A stretch of DNA of 32,186 nucleotides from Eubacteriaceae bacterium (GTDB taxonomy: Bacteria; Bacillota; Clostridia; Eubacteriales; Alkalibacteraceae), in the NCBI GenBank assembly GCA_003446375.1, contig DMAW01000146.1, positions 1 to 32,186 of the forward strand, written 5' to 3'. The translations under genes were made by a program, and so were the position numbers. The notes under the pieces are model-generated. The model did no database searches. It was given only the letters and a program-made list of their open reading frames with translations, and was not told the origin of the DNA. Within the stretch, counting starts at the first letter, position 1, and each line of letters opens with the position of its first letter. Below, in pieces: positions 1 through 8,389 of the stretch.

Positions 1-1197
1 ATCCAAGTCTTTTTTGATAAGCGCAGCAGGCTTTAATGAAGATATGCCGTACTTATCCCTTAAGGCATCCATTGTTTCCTCAAGCTTTATGTCTTTGTCC
101 TTTTTAGGATCAGGCTTTTCAGGGATGCATTCAAACATTGAAATCTGCCTGGAGCCTTCATTGGATTTAAAATCCCCAAGAGCTACTCCCAAAAGCCTGA
201 TTGGGCGCCTGTCTTTCCAGTGTTTTTCAAGAAGAAGAATAGCTGCTTGATATATGTCCTTGGTTAAGGAAGTTTCAGGCAGGGTAAGCTGCCTAGTTAT
301 GGTCTTAAAATCCGCATATTTGATGGTGATCTGCAGGGTTTTGCCTTGTTTGTTAAGCCTTCTGGCCCTTATGCCTACTTTGTCTGACAGATGGAGCATT
401 ATCTTTTTAGCTTCATCAAAGTCCGTCAGGTCTTTAGACAATGTCACAGAGTTTCCCACTGTTTTTACATCTTCGTGAGCGTGAGGAGAAACTGGAGAAT
501 CATCTATGCCATTTGCATGTTTGTAAATGGATTCGCCCCATTTGCCGAAATTTGAGGTAAGCAGCCATGGATCTGCCATTGCTGCATCCTTAATAGTATT
601 TATGCCAAGAACGTTAAGCCTTTGTGCAGTCTTTTGTCCTACCCCGTACATCTTTCCTATAGACAGAGGCCAAAGCTTTTCTTTTATCTCGTTTTCCCAA
701 AGGGTGGTTATCCCTTTGGGCTTTTTCATCTCAGCTGCCATTTTTGAAAGGAATTTATTGTTTGATATGCCGATAGAGCACCAAAGATCAAGATCTTCCT
801 CAATCCTGCACATGATTTCTCTTGCGATTTCCATAGGCTTTCCGAAAATCTTTTCGCATCCGGTAAGCTCCAGCCAAGCTTCGTCTATGCTGTTTTCTTC
901 AACTACCGGAGTATATCCAGATAGCAGCCTCATCACTTCCTTGGATTTTTCTGAATAAAAGGAGTGATTGGGAGGAACCAGCACGAGATCCGGGCATAGC
1001 CTTAAGGCTTCATATACTGACATGGCGGTCTTTACTCCAAAGGCACGAGCCTTATAGTTGGCAGCAAGGATTATGCCTGTTCTTTTTTGAGGATCTCCTG
1101 CAACGGCGGAAGGGCCTTCTTTTAGTTTGGGATTTCTAGTTGATTCACAGCTTATGTAAAAAGCGTTCATATCAACTAGAAAGATTACTCGCTCCAT
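1..1197 (-). CDS. dinB: DNA polymerase IV (Y-family, DinB), 3' end outside the window
   Basis: Translesion DNA polymerase that extends primers past damaged bases. I translated 399 residues from an ATG at 1197 without meeting a stop, so the C-terminal end lies beyond the left edge; the length is already close to that of the family, so little is missing. Visible motifs are VDMNAFY at about residues 8-14 (catalytic Asp9, with Tyr14 where the family has its steric-gate residue) and ENSIDEAW at about 101-108 (catalytic Asp105/Glu106). The palm, thumb and little-finger order is normal. Near the C-terminus RQISMFE resembles the QLxLF beta-clamp-binding motif. The ATG follows AAGGAGC at suitable spacing. 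The upstream gene on the same strand is a cupin, separated by a terminator hairpin, so dinB probably has its own promoter; a TATACT box lies upstream, but I see no convincing -35. Confidence 0.93.
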   Translation of the reverse strand, partial: MERVIFLVDMNAFYISCESTRNPKLKEGPSAVAGDPQKRTGIILAANYKARAFGVKTAMSVYEALRLCPDLVLVPPNHSFYSEKSKEVMRLLSGYTPVVEENSIDEAWLELTGCEKIFGKPMEIAREIMCRIEEDLDLWCSIGISNNKFLSKMAAEMKKPKGITTLWENEIKEKLWPLSIGKMYGVGQKTAQRLNVLGINTIKDAAMADPWLLTSNFGKWGESIYKHANGIDDSPVSPHAHEDVKTVGNSVTLSKDLTDFDEAKKIMLHLSDKVGIRARRLNKQGKTLQITIKYADFKTITRQLTLPETSLTKDIYQAAILLLEKHWKDRRPIRLLGVALGDFKSNEGSRQISMFECIPEKPDPKKDKDIKLEETMDALRDKYGISSLKPAALIKKDLD

Positions 1198-1294
1198 TTA
1201 ACTGCTCCTTGAGAAAAGTTTTCTTGAAATAAGTATATCACTTAGGAGGCAAAAGAAAAAGAAAATAAAGAACATATGTTCAAACGAATGGAAA

Positions 1295-1328
1295 ACAAGA
1301 GCCCTGCCGGTACCGGCAGGGCTCTTGT
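1295..1328 (-). terminator. 34-bp perfect palindrome, terminator of the cupin gene
   Basis: Positions 1295-1311 and 1312-1328 are exact reverse complements, with GGTACC at the centre. The element lies 43 bases past the cupin stop codon, between that gene and dinB. On the minus strand the stem is followed by TTTT and then CC, a short U-tract; on the plus strand there is no T-run. A cupin terminator is the simplest reading. Confidence 0.65.
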
Positions 1329-1370
1329 CTCCATAAAAATATTTGTTTATAAAAAGTTGGTTTTATTGTA

Positions 1371-1844
1371 TCAACCAAAATATTTATCAGGTACCTTTAT
1401 ATATTTTGCAATCTCTTCGTTTTTCTTAAGATCTTCTATTTCTTCTTTGGTAAGCAGGGTGAACTTATCTCTCTTTGCATCAACAGTACAGAAAAAACCA
1501 AAAGGCTCATCTGAAGTGTTTATCAGCTGATGCCATGCATTGGGAGGGACTACGATTAAATCCATGGGTTTGGCATCAAAGATTTCATCTTTAACGATCA
1601 CCTTGCCTGTGCCTCTGGCGATTACTACCACATGAACGTGCTCGTGCTTTTCTAAAGTAGAAAACCCATCTTTGGCGCATTCGAAATATCTAAGGTGAAA
1701 ATCTGTATTCGCTCCATGTTCCACGAGATTTTGTCTAGAAGTCTCATTGAAGGTTACCGGGCCATCTTCTCCTGAGGGCTTGTAGTCTATTTTTGTTACG
1801 CCGTCCCAATTGAAGTCGTTGAATTTGAAAAATACTTGACTCAT
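1371..1844 (-). CDS. small single-domain cupin protein
   Basis: A 157-residue protein with one beta-barrel cupin domain. Cupin motif 1 is visible as HEHVH (His67, His69, His71) followed by GTG near residue 80, and motif 2 as PPNAWHQLIN with His105, so a metal site of the usual three-His type is plausible. The C-terminal 40 residues are charged and probably helical. I chose the ATG at 1844 because GGAGG stands just upstream; an in-frame ATG seven codons earlier would place that ribosome binding site inside the gene. The substrate cannot be read from the sequence: cupins include dioxygenases, isomerases and ligand-binding proteins. It is divergent from the SorC-E2-E3-E1 operon, which may hint at a shared role, but 290 bases separate them and this is only inference. 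Confidence 0.85.
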   Translation of the reverse strand: MSQVFFKFNDFNWDGVTKIDYKPSGEDGPVTFNETSRQNLVEHGANTDFHLRYFECAKDGFSTLEKHEHVHVVVIARGTGKVIVKDEIFDAKPMDLIVVPPNAWHQLINTSDEPFGFFCTVDAKRDKFTLLTKEEIEDLKKNEEIAKYIKVPDKYFG

Positions 1845-2061
1845 TTTAATACCTCCAAAATCCATTCGGATTATATTTTAGGTGCATCTTAGCATGCTAC
1901 CTATCTTGTAAGTCAATCATATATAAAAATAAGAGCCATGGCAACTACTAGAGACGATAAAATGCGAAAAAAGCTCAATAAACGATCAAATGCTCATTGT
2001 GTGCAGGTTAGAATTGACGAAAAAAATTTCATGAAAAGCGAAAATAAACAATATTTCTTAC

Positions 2062-2077
2062 TTGAACAAATGTTCAA
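2062..2077 (+). promoter_or_regulatory. inverted repeat, probable operator of the SorC-type regulator
   Basis: TTGAACA and TGTTCAA are perfect reverse complements separated by AA. The left arm contains the -35 hexamer of the promoter described next, so a bound protein would block RNA polymerase. SorC-family regulators commonly control their own operon from such sites, which makes this an autoregulatory operator by inference. Confidence 0.6.
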
Positions 2078-2090
2078 AGTGGGTTATAAT
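2062..2090 (+). promoter_or_regulatory. sigma-A-type promoter of the sorC-E2-E3-E1 operon
   Basis: TTGAAC at 2062-2067 and TATAAT at 2085-2090 are separated by 17 bases. A second TATAAT follows directly at 2091-2096 but would give a 23-base spacer. The start codon of the regulator lies about 40 bases downstream. Confidence 0.7.
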
Positions 2091-2131
2091 TATAATAGTT
2101 AATGGATTACAATAGGAAAGAAGGGGTGGAT

Positions 2132-3052
2132 ATGGATTATTCTAAGAATCTTTTGATTAAGGTATGTGAGTTTTACTATAACATGAACATGAACCAACAG
2201 CAAATTGCAAACAAGTTAAATATATCAAGAGTAAAAGTCTCCAGGCTTTTAAGTGAAGCAAAGAGCAAGGGGATAGTCAAGATTGAGATAAGATATCCCG
2301 GAGACAACTGTATACAAACAGAAGGACTATTAGAAAACAAGTACGGATTGGAAGAGGCTGTAATAATCTCTTCAAAAGACAAGTCGAAAGATCTAGTCTT
2401 TTCGGAGGTGACCAAAATAGCCGCAGAATTTATGGAAGAAAAAATAACACCTAAAGACATAATCGGCTTTGCGTGGGGAAGAACCATCAAAAGCATGATA
2501 GACAGGGTGCCACAAATAAACAAGGGAAAAAAGGCAGTTCAGCTGATAGGCAATATTGGTTCTATCGATGTCAGTGGAGATGTAATAGTAAGGAAAGTGG
2601 CCAATGCATTGGGAAGTGAAATATCCCTTCTTCCTGCTCCGGCTATCGTTGACAGCAAGCATATCAAGGAAGCGATAATGAGCGATGGCAAGATAAAAGG
2701 GATTTTTGATGACCAAAAGGAATGTACCATCGCATTTGTTGGAATAGGTGAAGCAAACGAGAAGTCAATATTGGTAGATACAGGGTACTTACGGGATGAG
2801 GACCTTCAAGAGTTAAGAGATGCCAAAGCAGCAGGCGAAATCTGCGGCAGATTCATAGATGAAAATGGCGAGCTGTGCAAGTGCTCTGTAGATGAAAGGG
2901 TTCTGGGCATATCCTTTGAAGATTTAAAAAACATACCTTTAGTCGTAGCTATTGCTACAGGGAAAGAAAAAGTAAAAGCAATGAAAGCGGTGCTGGGAAG
3001 CGGTGCGGTAGACGTTTTGATAACCGATGAAGTGACTGCAAGCTACTTATGA
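2132..3052 (+). CDS. SorC/DeoR-type sugar-binding transcriptional regulator
   Basis: A 306-residue regulator. Residues of about 15-55 form a helix-turn-helix (MNQQQIANKLNISRVKVSRL), and the rest matches the SorC family effector-binding domain, which is related to phosphosugar isomerases and senses a small metabolite. The ATG at 2132 follows AAGGGGTGG; an ATG ten codons upstream has no ribosome binding site. The gene begins the operon and is followed after 50 bases by the E2 gene with no terminator between, so it is presumably co-transcribed with the dehydrogenase genes and controls them. The inverted repeat over its -35 box supports self-control. The inducer is unknown; in other members it is a sugar phosphate or polyol derivative. 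Confidence 0.88.
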   Translation: MDYSKNLLIKVCEFYYNMNMNQQQIANKLNISRVKVSRLLSEAKSKGIVKIEIRYPGDNCIQTEGLLENKYGLEEAVIISSKDKSKDLVFSEVTKIAAEFMEEKITPKDIIGFAWGRTIKSMIDRVPQINKGKKAVQLIGNIGSIDVSGDVIVRKVANALGSEISLLPAPAIVDSKHIKEAIMSDGKIKGIFDDQKECTIAFVGIGEANEKSILVDTGYLRDEDLQELRDAKAAGEICGRFIDENGELCKCSVDERVLGISFEDLKNIPLVVAIATGKEKVKAMKAVLGSGAVDVLITDEVTASYL

Positions 3053-3102
3053 TGTGAAAAGTGCATGAAAGTGCAATAAATTTTATAGAGGAAGGTGAAA
3101 TA

Positions 3103-4428
3103 ATGGCACATGTCGTAAACATGCCACAGATAGGTCTAAATGAAGAGAGCAACATGATAAGCTCTTGGCACAAAGAAGTTGGAGACAAGGTCTCTGTAGG
3201 AGACACATTATTTTCAATTGAGACTGACAAGTCTTCAATGGATGTCGAATCCGAGTTTGAAGGAGTGCTTTTAAAGAAGCTCTACGATGAGTGGGACGCA
3301 TGCGAGGTTCTTACCCCTGTTTGCATTATCGGAGAAGAAGGGGAGGATGTAAGCGGATACGCTGCAAGTGCGGAAGATAAGCCTGCTGAAAGCAAACCTG
3401 AAGAAGATGAAAAAAGAGAGATTCAGGCAGAACCTATTCATAGCGAAGCTGAAAAAGAAAAGACAGAGACAGAATTTGCAGGCATATCGCCTAGGGCTAA
3501 GAATCTTGCAAAGAAACAAGGCTTGGACTTTGAACTTGCAGAGGGCAGCGGTCCTTACGGAAGGATAATAGAAAGAGATATATATAAGCTCATGAAGGAG
3601 GGACCGTCTGCAACTAAAGCGCTGACCCTTTCAGGAAAGGCCGCTTCTGTTGAAGGAACCGGAATAGGCGGGAAGGTAGTGACAACAGATATTGCCGGAG
3701 AGGCAGAGAAGAAGCCAATTATAGGCAGCGATGAAAACGAGTACTCCGTCGAGAAGCTTTCGAATATTCGCAAAATAATATCGGCGAATATGATGGCATC
3801 TCTTCAAAACACAGCTCAACTTACGCTGAATGCTTCCTTTGATGCTTCACAGATATTGAATTATCGAAAAATAGTCAAAGAAAGCAGTGATGAAGACATT
3901 GCGAAGATAACGTTAAATGATATGGTGATGTACGCTGTGGCTAAGACTGTCAATGAGTTTTCATACTTGAATGCACATTTAGTGGATGACGAGTTGAGGC
4001 TGTTCAAAGATGTCAATCTTGGATTTGCATGTGATTCTCCAAGAGGGCTAATGGTTCCTACTGTAATGGGCGCAAACAATCTTAGTCTTTTAGAACTGTC
4101 AAAGAGCGTAAAGACTCTTGCAGGACAATGTCAGCAGGGAAATATTGACCCAGCCAAGCTTCAGTCGGCTACATTTACCGTAACGAATTTAGGAAACCTA
4201 GGTATAGAGAACTTCACACCGGTGATAAATCCACCTCAGACAGGAATACTTGGAATAGGAAAGATAGATTACAAGATCAGAAAAACTAAGGACGGATTTG
4301 AGAACTATCCCGGAATGTATCTGTCTTTGACTATAGATCATAGAGCAGTCGATGGTGCGCCCGGAGCAAGGTTTATACAGGAGCTAATTAAAAATCTTGA
4401 AAATTTCAGCGTATTGCTGGCAAGGTAA
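3103..4428 (+). CDS. dihydrolipoamide acyltransferase (E2) of a 2-oxoacid/acetoin dehydrogenase complex
   Basis: Core E2 component that carries the acyl group on lipoate and transfers it to CoA. In its 441 residues I see an N-terminal lipoyl domain (about 1-80) with the lipoylation lysine in ETDKSSM (Lys43), a charged Glu/Lys-rich linker (about 85-125), a peripheral subunit-binding domain starting ISPRAKNLAKKQG at about 128, and the C-terminal catalytic domain with DHRAVDG near its end (catalytic His413). A second stretch at about 177-197 resembles half of another subunit-binding domain. The ATG at 3103 follows GAGGAAGGTG; a GTG 14 codons earlier lacks a ribosome binding site. E3 starts 12 bases after the stop. 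The substrate (pyruvate, branched-chain oxoacid or acetoin) cannot be fixed from this protein alone. Confidence 0.92.
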   Translation: MAHVVNMPQIGLNEESNMISSWHKEVGDKVSVGDTLFSIETDKSSMDVESEFEGVLLKKLYDEWDACEVLTPVCIIGEEGEDVSGYAASAEDKPAESKPEEDEKREIQAEPIHSEAEKEKTETEFAGISPRAKNLAKKQGLDFELAEGSGPYGRIIERDIYKLMKEGPSATKALTLSGKAASVEGTGIGGKVVTTDIAGEAEKKPIIGSDENEYSVEKLSNIRKIISANMMASLQNTAQLTLNASFDASQILNYRKIVKESSDEDIAKITLNDMVMYAVAKTVNEFSYLNAHLVDDELRLFKDVNLGFACDSPRGLMVPTVMGANNLSLLELSKSVKTLAGQCQQGNIDPAKLQSATFTVTNLGNLGIENFTPVINPPQTGILGIGKIDYKIRKTKDGFENYPGMYLSLTIDHRAVDGAPGARFIQELIKNLENFSVLLAR

Positions 4429-4440
4429 AGGAGGCCAATG

Positions 4441-5802
4441 ATGTATGATTTAATAGTTGTCGGAGGTGGTCCGGCAGGATATATATCGGCTGAGAGAGCA
4501 GGTCAAGGCGGACTTAAGACCTTGCTGATAGAAAAAGCCAGCGTGGGAGGAGTATGTTTAAATGAAGGGTGCGTGCCCTCTAAAACGCTTCTGCATTCTG
4601 CAAAGATTTATGACTATGCAACCGGTTCAAAGAAGTACGGTGTGACGTGTAAAGAGGTAGCATATGACCAAAACCGGGTAATAGACAGAAAAGACGGCGT
4701 AGTCAGAAAACTGGTGGCCGGAGTAAAAGCTGCGCTAAGATCTAACAAGGTCGAGCTTTTAGAAGCGGATGCTTATATAAAGGGCAAAGATCAAGAGGGA
4801 TTTTTGGTAGAAGCCGGAGGAAACACATATAAAAGCAGGTATTTGCTGATAGCTACAGGATCTAACGTATTGATTCCCCCCATACCTGGGCTTAAAGAAA
4901 GCTTGATCCAAGGAGATGTGCTGACGAATAAAGAGATCTTAAGCCTTAGAGAGGTGCCTGAAAGTCTTGTAGTAATAGGCGGTGGGGTAATCGGTCTTGA
5001 AATGGCATCTTACTACAACAGCGTAGGAAGCAAAGTGACGGTTGTGGAAATGCTAGATAAAATAGCAGGTCCAAACGACGATGAGCTAAGTAGCATACTT
5101 CAAGGAAACCTTGCTTCAAAGGGAATAGAATTCATACTGGGAGCCAAGGTGACCAAAGTGGACGGAAACAAAGTGGTGTATGAAAAAGACGGCAAGGAAA
5201 ATAAAATCTCAGGTTCTAAAATACTGCTAAGCATAGGAAGAAAGCCAGCCACGGAAAAAATAGGGTTAGAGAATATTTCCTTGGCAATGAACAAAGGGGC
5301 GGTCATAACGGACGAAAATATGAAGACTAACATACCAGGGGTTTTTGCTGCCGGAGATGTAAATGGAAAATCTATGCTTGCCCATACTGCTTATAGAGAA
5401 GGAGAAGTCGCAATCAACAATATATTGGGTAAGAAGGACATAATGAGGTACACTGCCGTGCCTTCGGTCATATATACATACCCTGAAGTTGCAAGCGTTG
5501 GAGAGACGGAAAGGACTGCAACGGAAAAGGGTCTCGACTTTAAAGTCAAGAAGATCTCCAACAATTACAGCGGTCGATATATGGCGGAAAACGATCAGGG
5601 AGACGGAATCACAAAGGTTCTGATTGACAACGAGTACGACAAGATAATAGGGGTTCAGATCATAGGAAGCTATGCATCGGAAATAATATACGGAGCAGGT
5701 CTTATGATTGAGACGGAGTTGCCTGTAGAGGATATAAAAGAGCTGGTGTTTCCTCATCCAACGGTGAGCGAAGTAATAAGAGAAGCGATTTTTAGTAAAT
5801 AA
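4441..5802 (+). CDS. lpdA: dihydrolipoamide dehydrogenase (E3)
   Basis: Flavoprotein that reoxidises dihydrolipoamide on E2 and reduces NAD+. The 453-residue protein shows the FAD-binding GGGPAG at residues 8-13, the redox-active disulfide in GGVCLNEGCVPSK (Cys39 and Cys44), the NAD-binding GGGVIGLE near the middle, the second FAD motif AAGDV and the C-terminal HPTVSE carrying the active-site base of the partner subunit. There is no N-terminal lipoyl domain, unlike some clostridial E3 proteins. Two ATG codons stand side by side at 4438 and 4441; the second is 6 bases from GGAGG and is preferred, the first only 3. E1 follows after 17 bases with its own GGAGG. Confidence 0.95.
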   Translation: MYDLIVVGGGPAGYISAERAGQGGLKTLLIEKASVGGVCLNEGCVPSKTLLHSAKIYDYATGSKKYGVTCKEVAYDQNRVIDRKDGVVRKLVAGVKAALRSNKVELLEADAYIKGKDQEGFLVEAGGNTYKSRYLLIATGSNVLIPPIPGLKESLIQGDVLTNKEILSLREVPESLVVIGGGVIGLEMASYYNSVGSKVTVVEMLDKIAGPNDDELSSILQGNLASKGIEFILGAKVTKVDGNKVVYEKDGKENKISGSKILLSIGRKPATEKIGLENISLAMNKGAVITDENMKTNIPGVFAAGDVNGKSMLAHTAYREGEVAINNILGKKDIMRYTAVPSVIYTYPEVASVGETERTATEKGLDFKVKKISNNYSGRYMAENDQGDGITKVLIDNEYDKIIGVQIIGSYASEIIYGAGLMIETELPVEDIKELVFPHPTVSEVIREAIFSK

Positions 5803-5819
5803 ATAATAGGAGGCAAATC

Positions 5820-8285
5820 ATGACTAAAAGCATATTTATAGATCCAAAGGAGATAAGAAAACCGGGACAGCTGGAGTTTAAGCCGATAATGCTCAACCAA
5901 TATCAAAAGAAGGTCGCCGACGTAAAAGATGATTTTACAAAAGAAGAACTCGTAAACATGTATCGGGATATGACCATGATAAGAGAATTTGAAACAATGA
6001 TACAGGACTTAAGATCTACAGGGGCTTACGAGGGAATCAAATACGATTACTCGGGACCGGCTCATCTATATATAGGTCAGGAAGCTACTGCGGTAGGCCA
6101 GGCTTTTACACTTGATAAGAATGACCTTGTATTTGGAACCCACAGAAGCCATGGGGAGCTTATCGCAAAGGGCATGAGCGCTCTTGAAAAACTAAGCGAT
6201 GACGAGCTCGTAAAGATAATGGAGGAGTCAAGTGGAGGAGATCAACTTAAAGTAGTGGAAAAAGACTTTGAGGGCAGCGTGAAGGAGTTGGCGGCAAAGT
6301 TTTACATGTACGGAATCACGGCTGAAATATTCGGCAGGAAAAACGGATTTGCGCAAGGGCTGGGCAATTCGATGCATGCCTTCTTCATACCTTTTGGAGT
6401 ATATCCAAACAATGCAATAGTAGGGGGAAGCGCGCCGGTTGCATTAGGAGCAGCTCTTTACAAAAAGATCAACAAACAAGAAGGAATAGTCATAGCAAAC
6501 GCAGGTGATGGATCTCTAGGATGCGGTCCTGTTTGGGAATCCATGAGCATGGCGGGCATGGACCAGCTTAAAGTTCTTTGGGACGAAGCTCATAAAGGTG
6601 GATTGCCGATAATATTTAACTTTAATAACAACGGATACGGAATGGGCGGCCAAACGGTAGGCGAGACAATGGCTTACCAGACGCTTGCAAGAGTAGGCGC
6701 AGGAATAAATCCGGAGCAGATGCATTCTGAACGTATAGACGGCTACAATCCATTGGCCATAATCGATGCTTTGAAAAGAAAAAGAGAGATAATCCAAAAG
6801 GGTGAAGGGCCGGTTCTTTTAGATGTGGTTACCTACAGGCTTTGTGGACATTCCACGTCAGATACAGGTCCTTACAGGTCCAAGGAAGAGCTTGAAGCAT
6901 GGACGTCCATGGATTCAATGAAGGATTTCAAAGCCCAGCTTATTGAAGCAAACGTAGCCACTGAAGAAGAGCTATCTACGGTTGAACAAAACACCAAAAA
7001 ACTTATTGTTGAAGTATTTAAGCTGACTATAGACGATGAAGTTTCGCCAAGAATGGATATATTTGCCCAACCTGATTCCATTGAAAAGTACATGTTCTCT
7101 AATGAGAAAAAAGAAAAGATGGCAGAGGGTGAACCGGATGTACTTGCTCCTAAGGAAGAAAATTCTAGAATACAGAGAATGGCAAAAAAAGAACGTGCAG
7201 GCATGAAGGACGGAAAGCCCGTGCCGTCTGTCAAGGTAGTACAGTTTAGAGATGCTGTTTTCGAATCGTTAATGGATAAGTTCTACACGGATCCCACCCT
7301 TATAAGCTTTGGAGAAGACCTAAGGGATTGGGGAGGAGCCTATGGGGTTTACAAAAACATGGAAGAATCCATACCTTATCACAGACTTTTCAACTCGCCG
7401 ATATCCGAATCTGCAATAGTGGGAGCGGCAGTGGGATATGCAATGCTTGGGGGAAGAAGCGTTCCCGAGCTTATGTATTGTGACTTCATGGGAAGAGCAG
7501 GAGACGAAATTTTCAATCAGCTGGCAAAGTGGCAATCCATGACTGCAGGACAGCTTAAGATGCCCGTAGTCTTAAGGGTATCTGTCGGAGCAAAATACGG
7601 AGCGCAGCATTCTCAGGATTGGTCTTCGCTGTGTGCCCATGTTCCTGGACTTAAAGTCGTTTTCCCGGCAACTCCATACGATGCAAAGGGTCTTTTGAAT
7701 TCTGCTTTAAACGGGACTGATCCGGTAGTATTCTTTGAAAGTCAGAGGCTATACGGAGTAGGAGAAATGTTCAATCCTGAAGGGGTGCCTGAAGAATATT
7801 ACGAGATTCCACTTGGAGAACCGGATGTAAAAAAAGTAGGAAAAGACATAACCATACTAAGCATCGGTGCTACCTTATATAATGCAATGAAAGCAGCTCA
7901 AGAGCTTGAGGACAAATATGGAATCAGCGCAGAAGTGATAGATGCAAGAAGCGTAGTGCCGTTTAACTACGAACCTGTAATTGAGTCTGTAAAGAAGACG
8001 GGTAGGATACTTCTTGTCAGCGATGCTTGTCAAAGAAATTCTATACTCAATGACTTTGCCCAGAATATTTCCGAGCTGGCATTTGATTATCTGGATGCGC
8101 CTCCTGTAGTCGTAGGAGCGAGGAACTGGATAACTCCAATATACGAACTTGAAGATCATTTCTTCCCTCAGCCTGATTGGATTTTGGATGCGGTAAATGA
8201 AAAGATGCTTCCTTTGAAAGGTCACAAATCAAAATACAACTTTACAAAAGGTGAGCAAATCAGAAGGAACAAGCTAGGAGTATAA
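5820..8285 (+). CDS. fused E1 alpha-beta 2-oxoacid/acetoin dehydrogenase, thiamine-diphosphate dependent
   Basis: An 821-residue decarboxylating dehydrogenase with both E1 chains in one polypeptide. Residues of about 30-430 are E1 alpha: HRSHGELIAKG near 107-117, the thiamine-diphosphate motif from GDGS at 229 to NNN at 269-271, and YRLCGHSTSD followed by PYRSKEELEAW. A Lys/Glu-rich link (about 425-470) leads to E1 beta (about 470-821), with GEDLRDWGGAYG, FNSPISESAIVG, AQHSQDW and a C-terminal transketolase-type domain (VIDARSVVPFN). E1 alpha and E1 beta are separate genes in most bacteria. The alpha part also seems to have extra residues between the HRSHG loop and AEIFGRKNGFAQG, and the GDG-to-NN spacing is longer than usual. 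It is the last gene of the operon and ends just before a terminator. By similarity it could act on pyruvate, branched-chain oxoacids or acetoin; I cannot decide. Confidence 0.92.
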   Translation: MTKSIFIDPKEIRKPGQLEFKPIMLNQYQKKVADVKDDFTKEELVNMYRDMTMIREFETMIQDLRSTGAYEGIKYDYSGPAHLYIGQEATAVGQAFTLDKNDLVFGTHRSHGELIAKGMSALEKLSDDELVKIMEESSGGDQLKVVEKDFEGSVKELAAKFYMYGITAEIFGRKNGFAQGLGNSMHAFFIPFGVYPNNAIVGGSAPVALGAALYKKINKQEGIVIANAGDGSLGCGPVWESMSMAGMDQLKVLWDEAHKGGLPIIFNFNNNGYGMGGQTVGETMAYQTLARVGAGINPEQMHSERIDGYNPLAIIDALKRKREIIQKGEGPVLLDVVTYRLCGHSTSDTGPYRSKEELEAWTSMDSMKDFKAQLIEANVATEEELSTVEQNTKKLIVEVFKLTIDDEVSPRMDIFAQPDSIEKYMFSNEKKEKMAEGEPDVLAPKEENSRIQRMAKKERAGMKDGKPVPSVKVVQFRDAVFESLMDKFYTDPTLISFGEDLRDWGGAYGVYKNMEESIPYHRLFNSPISESAIVGAAVGYAMLGGRSVPELMYCDFMGRAGDEIFNQLAKWQSMTAGQLKMPVVLRVSVGAKYGAQHSQDWSSLCAHVPGLKVVFPATPYDAKGLLNSALNGTDPVVFFESQRLYGVGEMFNPEGVPEEYYEIPLGEPDVKKVGKDITILSIGATLYNAMKAAQELEDKYGISAEVIDARSVVPFNYEPVIESVKKTGRILLVSDACQRNSILNDFAQNISELAFDYLDAPPVVVGARNWITPIYELEDHFFPQPDWILDAVNEKMLPLKGHKSKYNFTKGEQIRRNKLGV

Positions 8286-8298
8286 TCTTTTATAAATC

Positions 8299-8330
8299 AA
8301 AACCCTGTTAACCCAGGGTTTTATTTATTG
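8299..8330 (+). terminator. terminator of the dehydrogenase operon
   Basis: A 9-bp stem (8299-8307 with 8314-8322) with loop TTAACC is followed by a T-rich tail. It lies 13 bases after the E1 stop codon. Confidence 0.85.
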
Positions 8331-8340
8331 CATAATATTT

Positions 8341-8369
8341 TTGTCAGGTGTAAAATAATTATATTATAT
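8341..8369 (+). promoter_or_regulatory. probable pncB promoter
   Basis: TTGTCA at 8341-8346 and TTATAT at 8364-8369 are 17 bases apart, directly after the operon terminator and about 20 bases before pncB. The -10 is imperfect. Confidence 0.5.
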
Positions 8370-8389
8370 GATCGGAGGAAGAGACTTAA

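Noticed and set aside
527..958. Plus-strand open frame of 143 codons
   Set aside because: It is antisense to dinB, has no ribosome binding site and resembles no protein; dinB on the other strand has full motifs.
1905..2060. Intergenic stretch between the cupin and sorC genes, checked for a small gene or RNA
   Set aside because: Apart from the sorC promoter and operator that follow, I see no ribosome binding site with an open frame, no known RNA motif and no repeats.
5266..5757. Minus-strand open frame of 163 codons
   Set aside because: It lies wholly within the E3 gene on the other strand and has a composition typical of a shadow frame.
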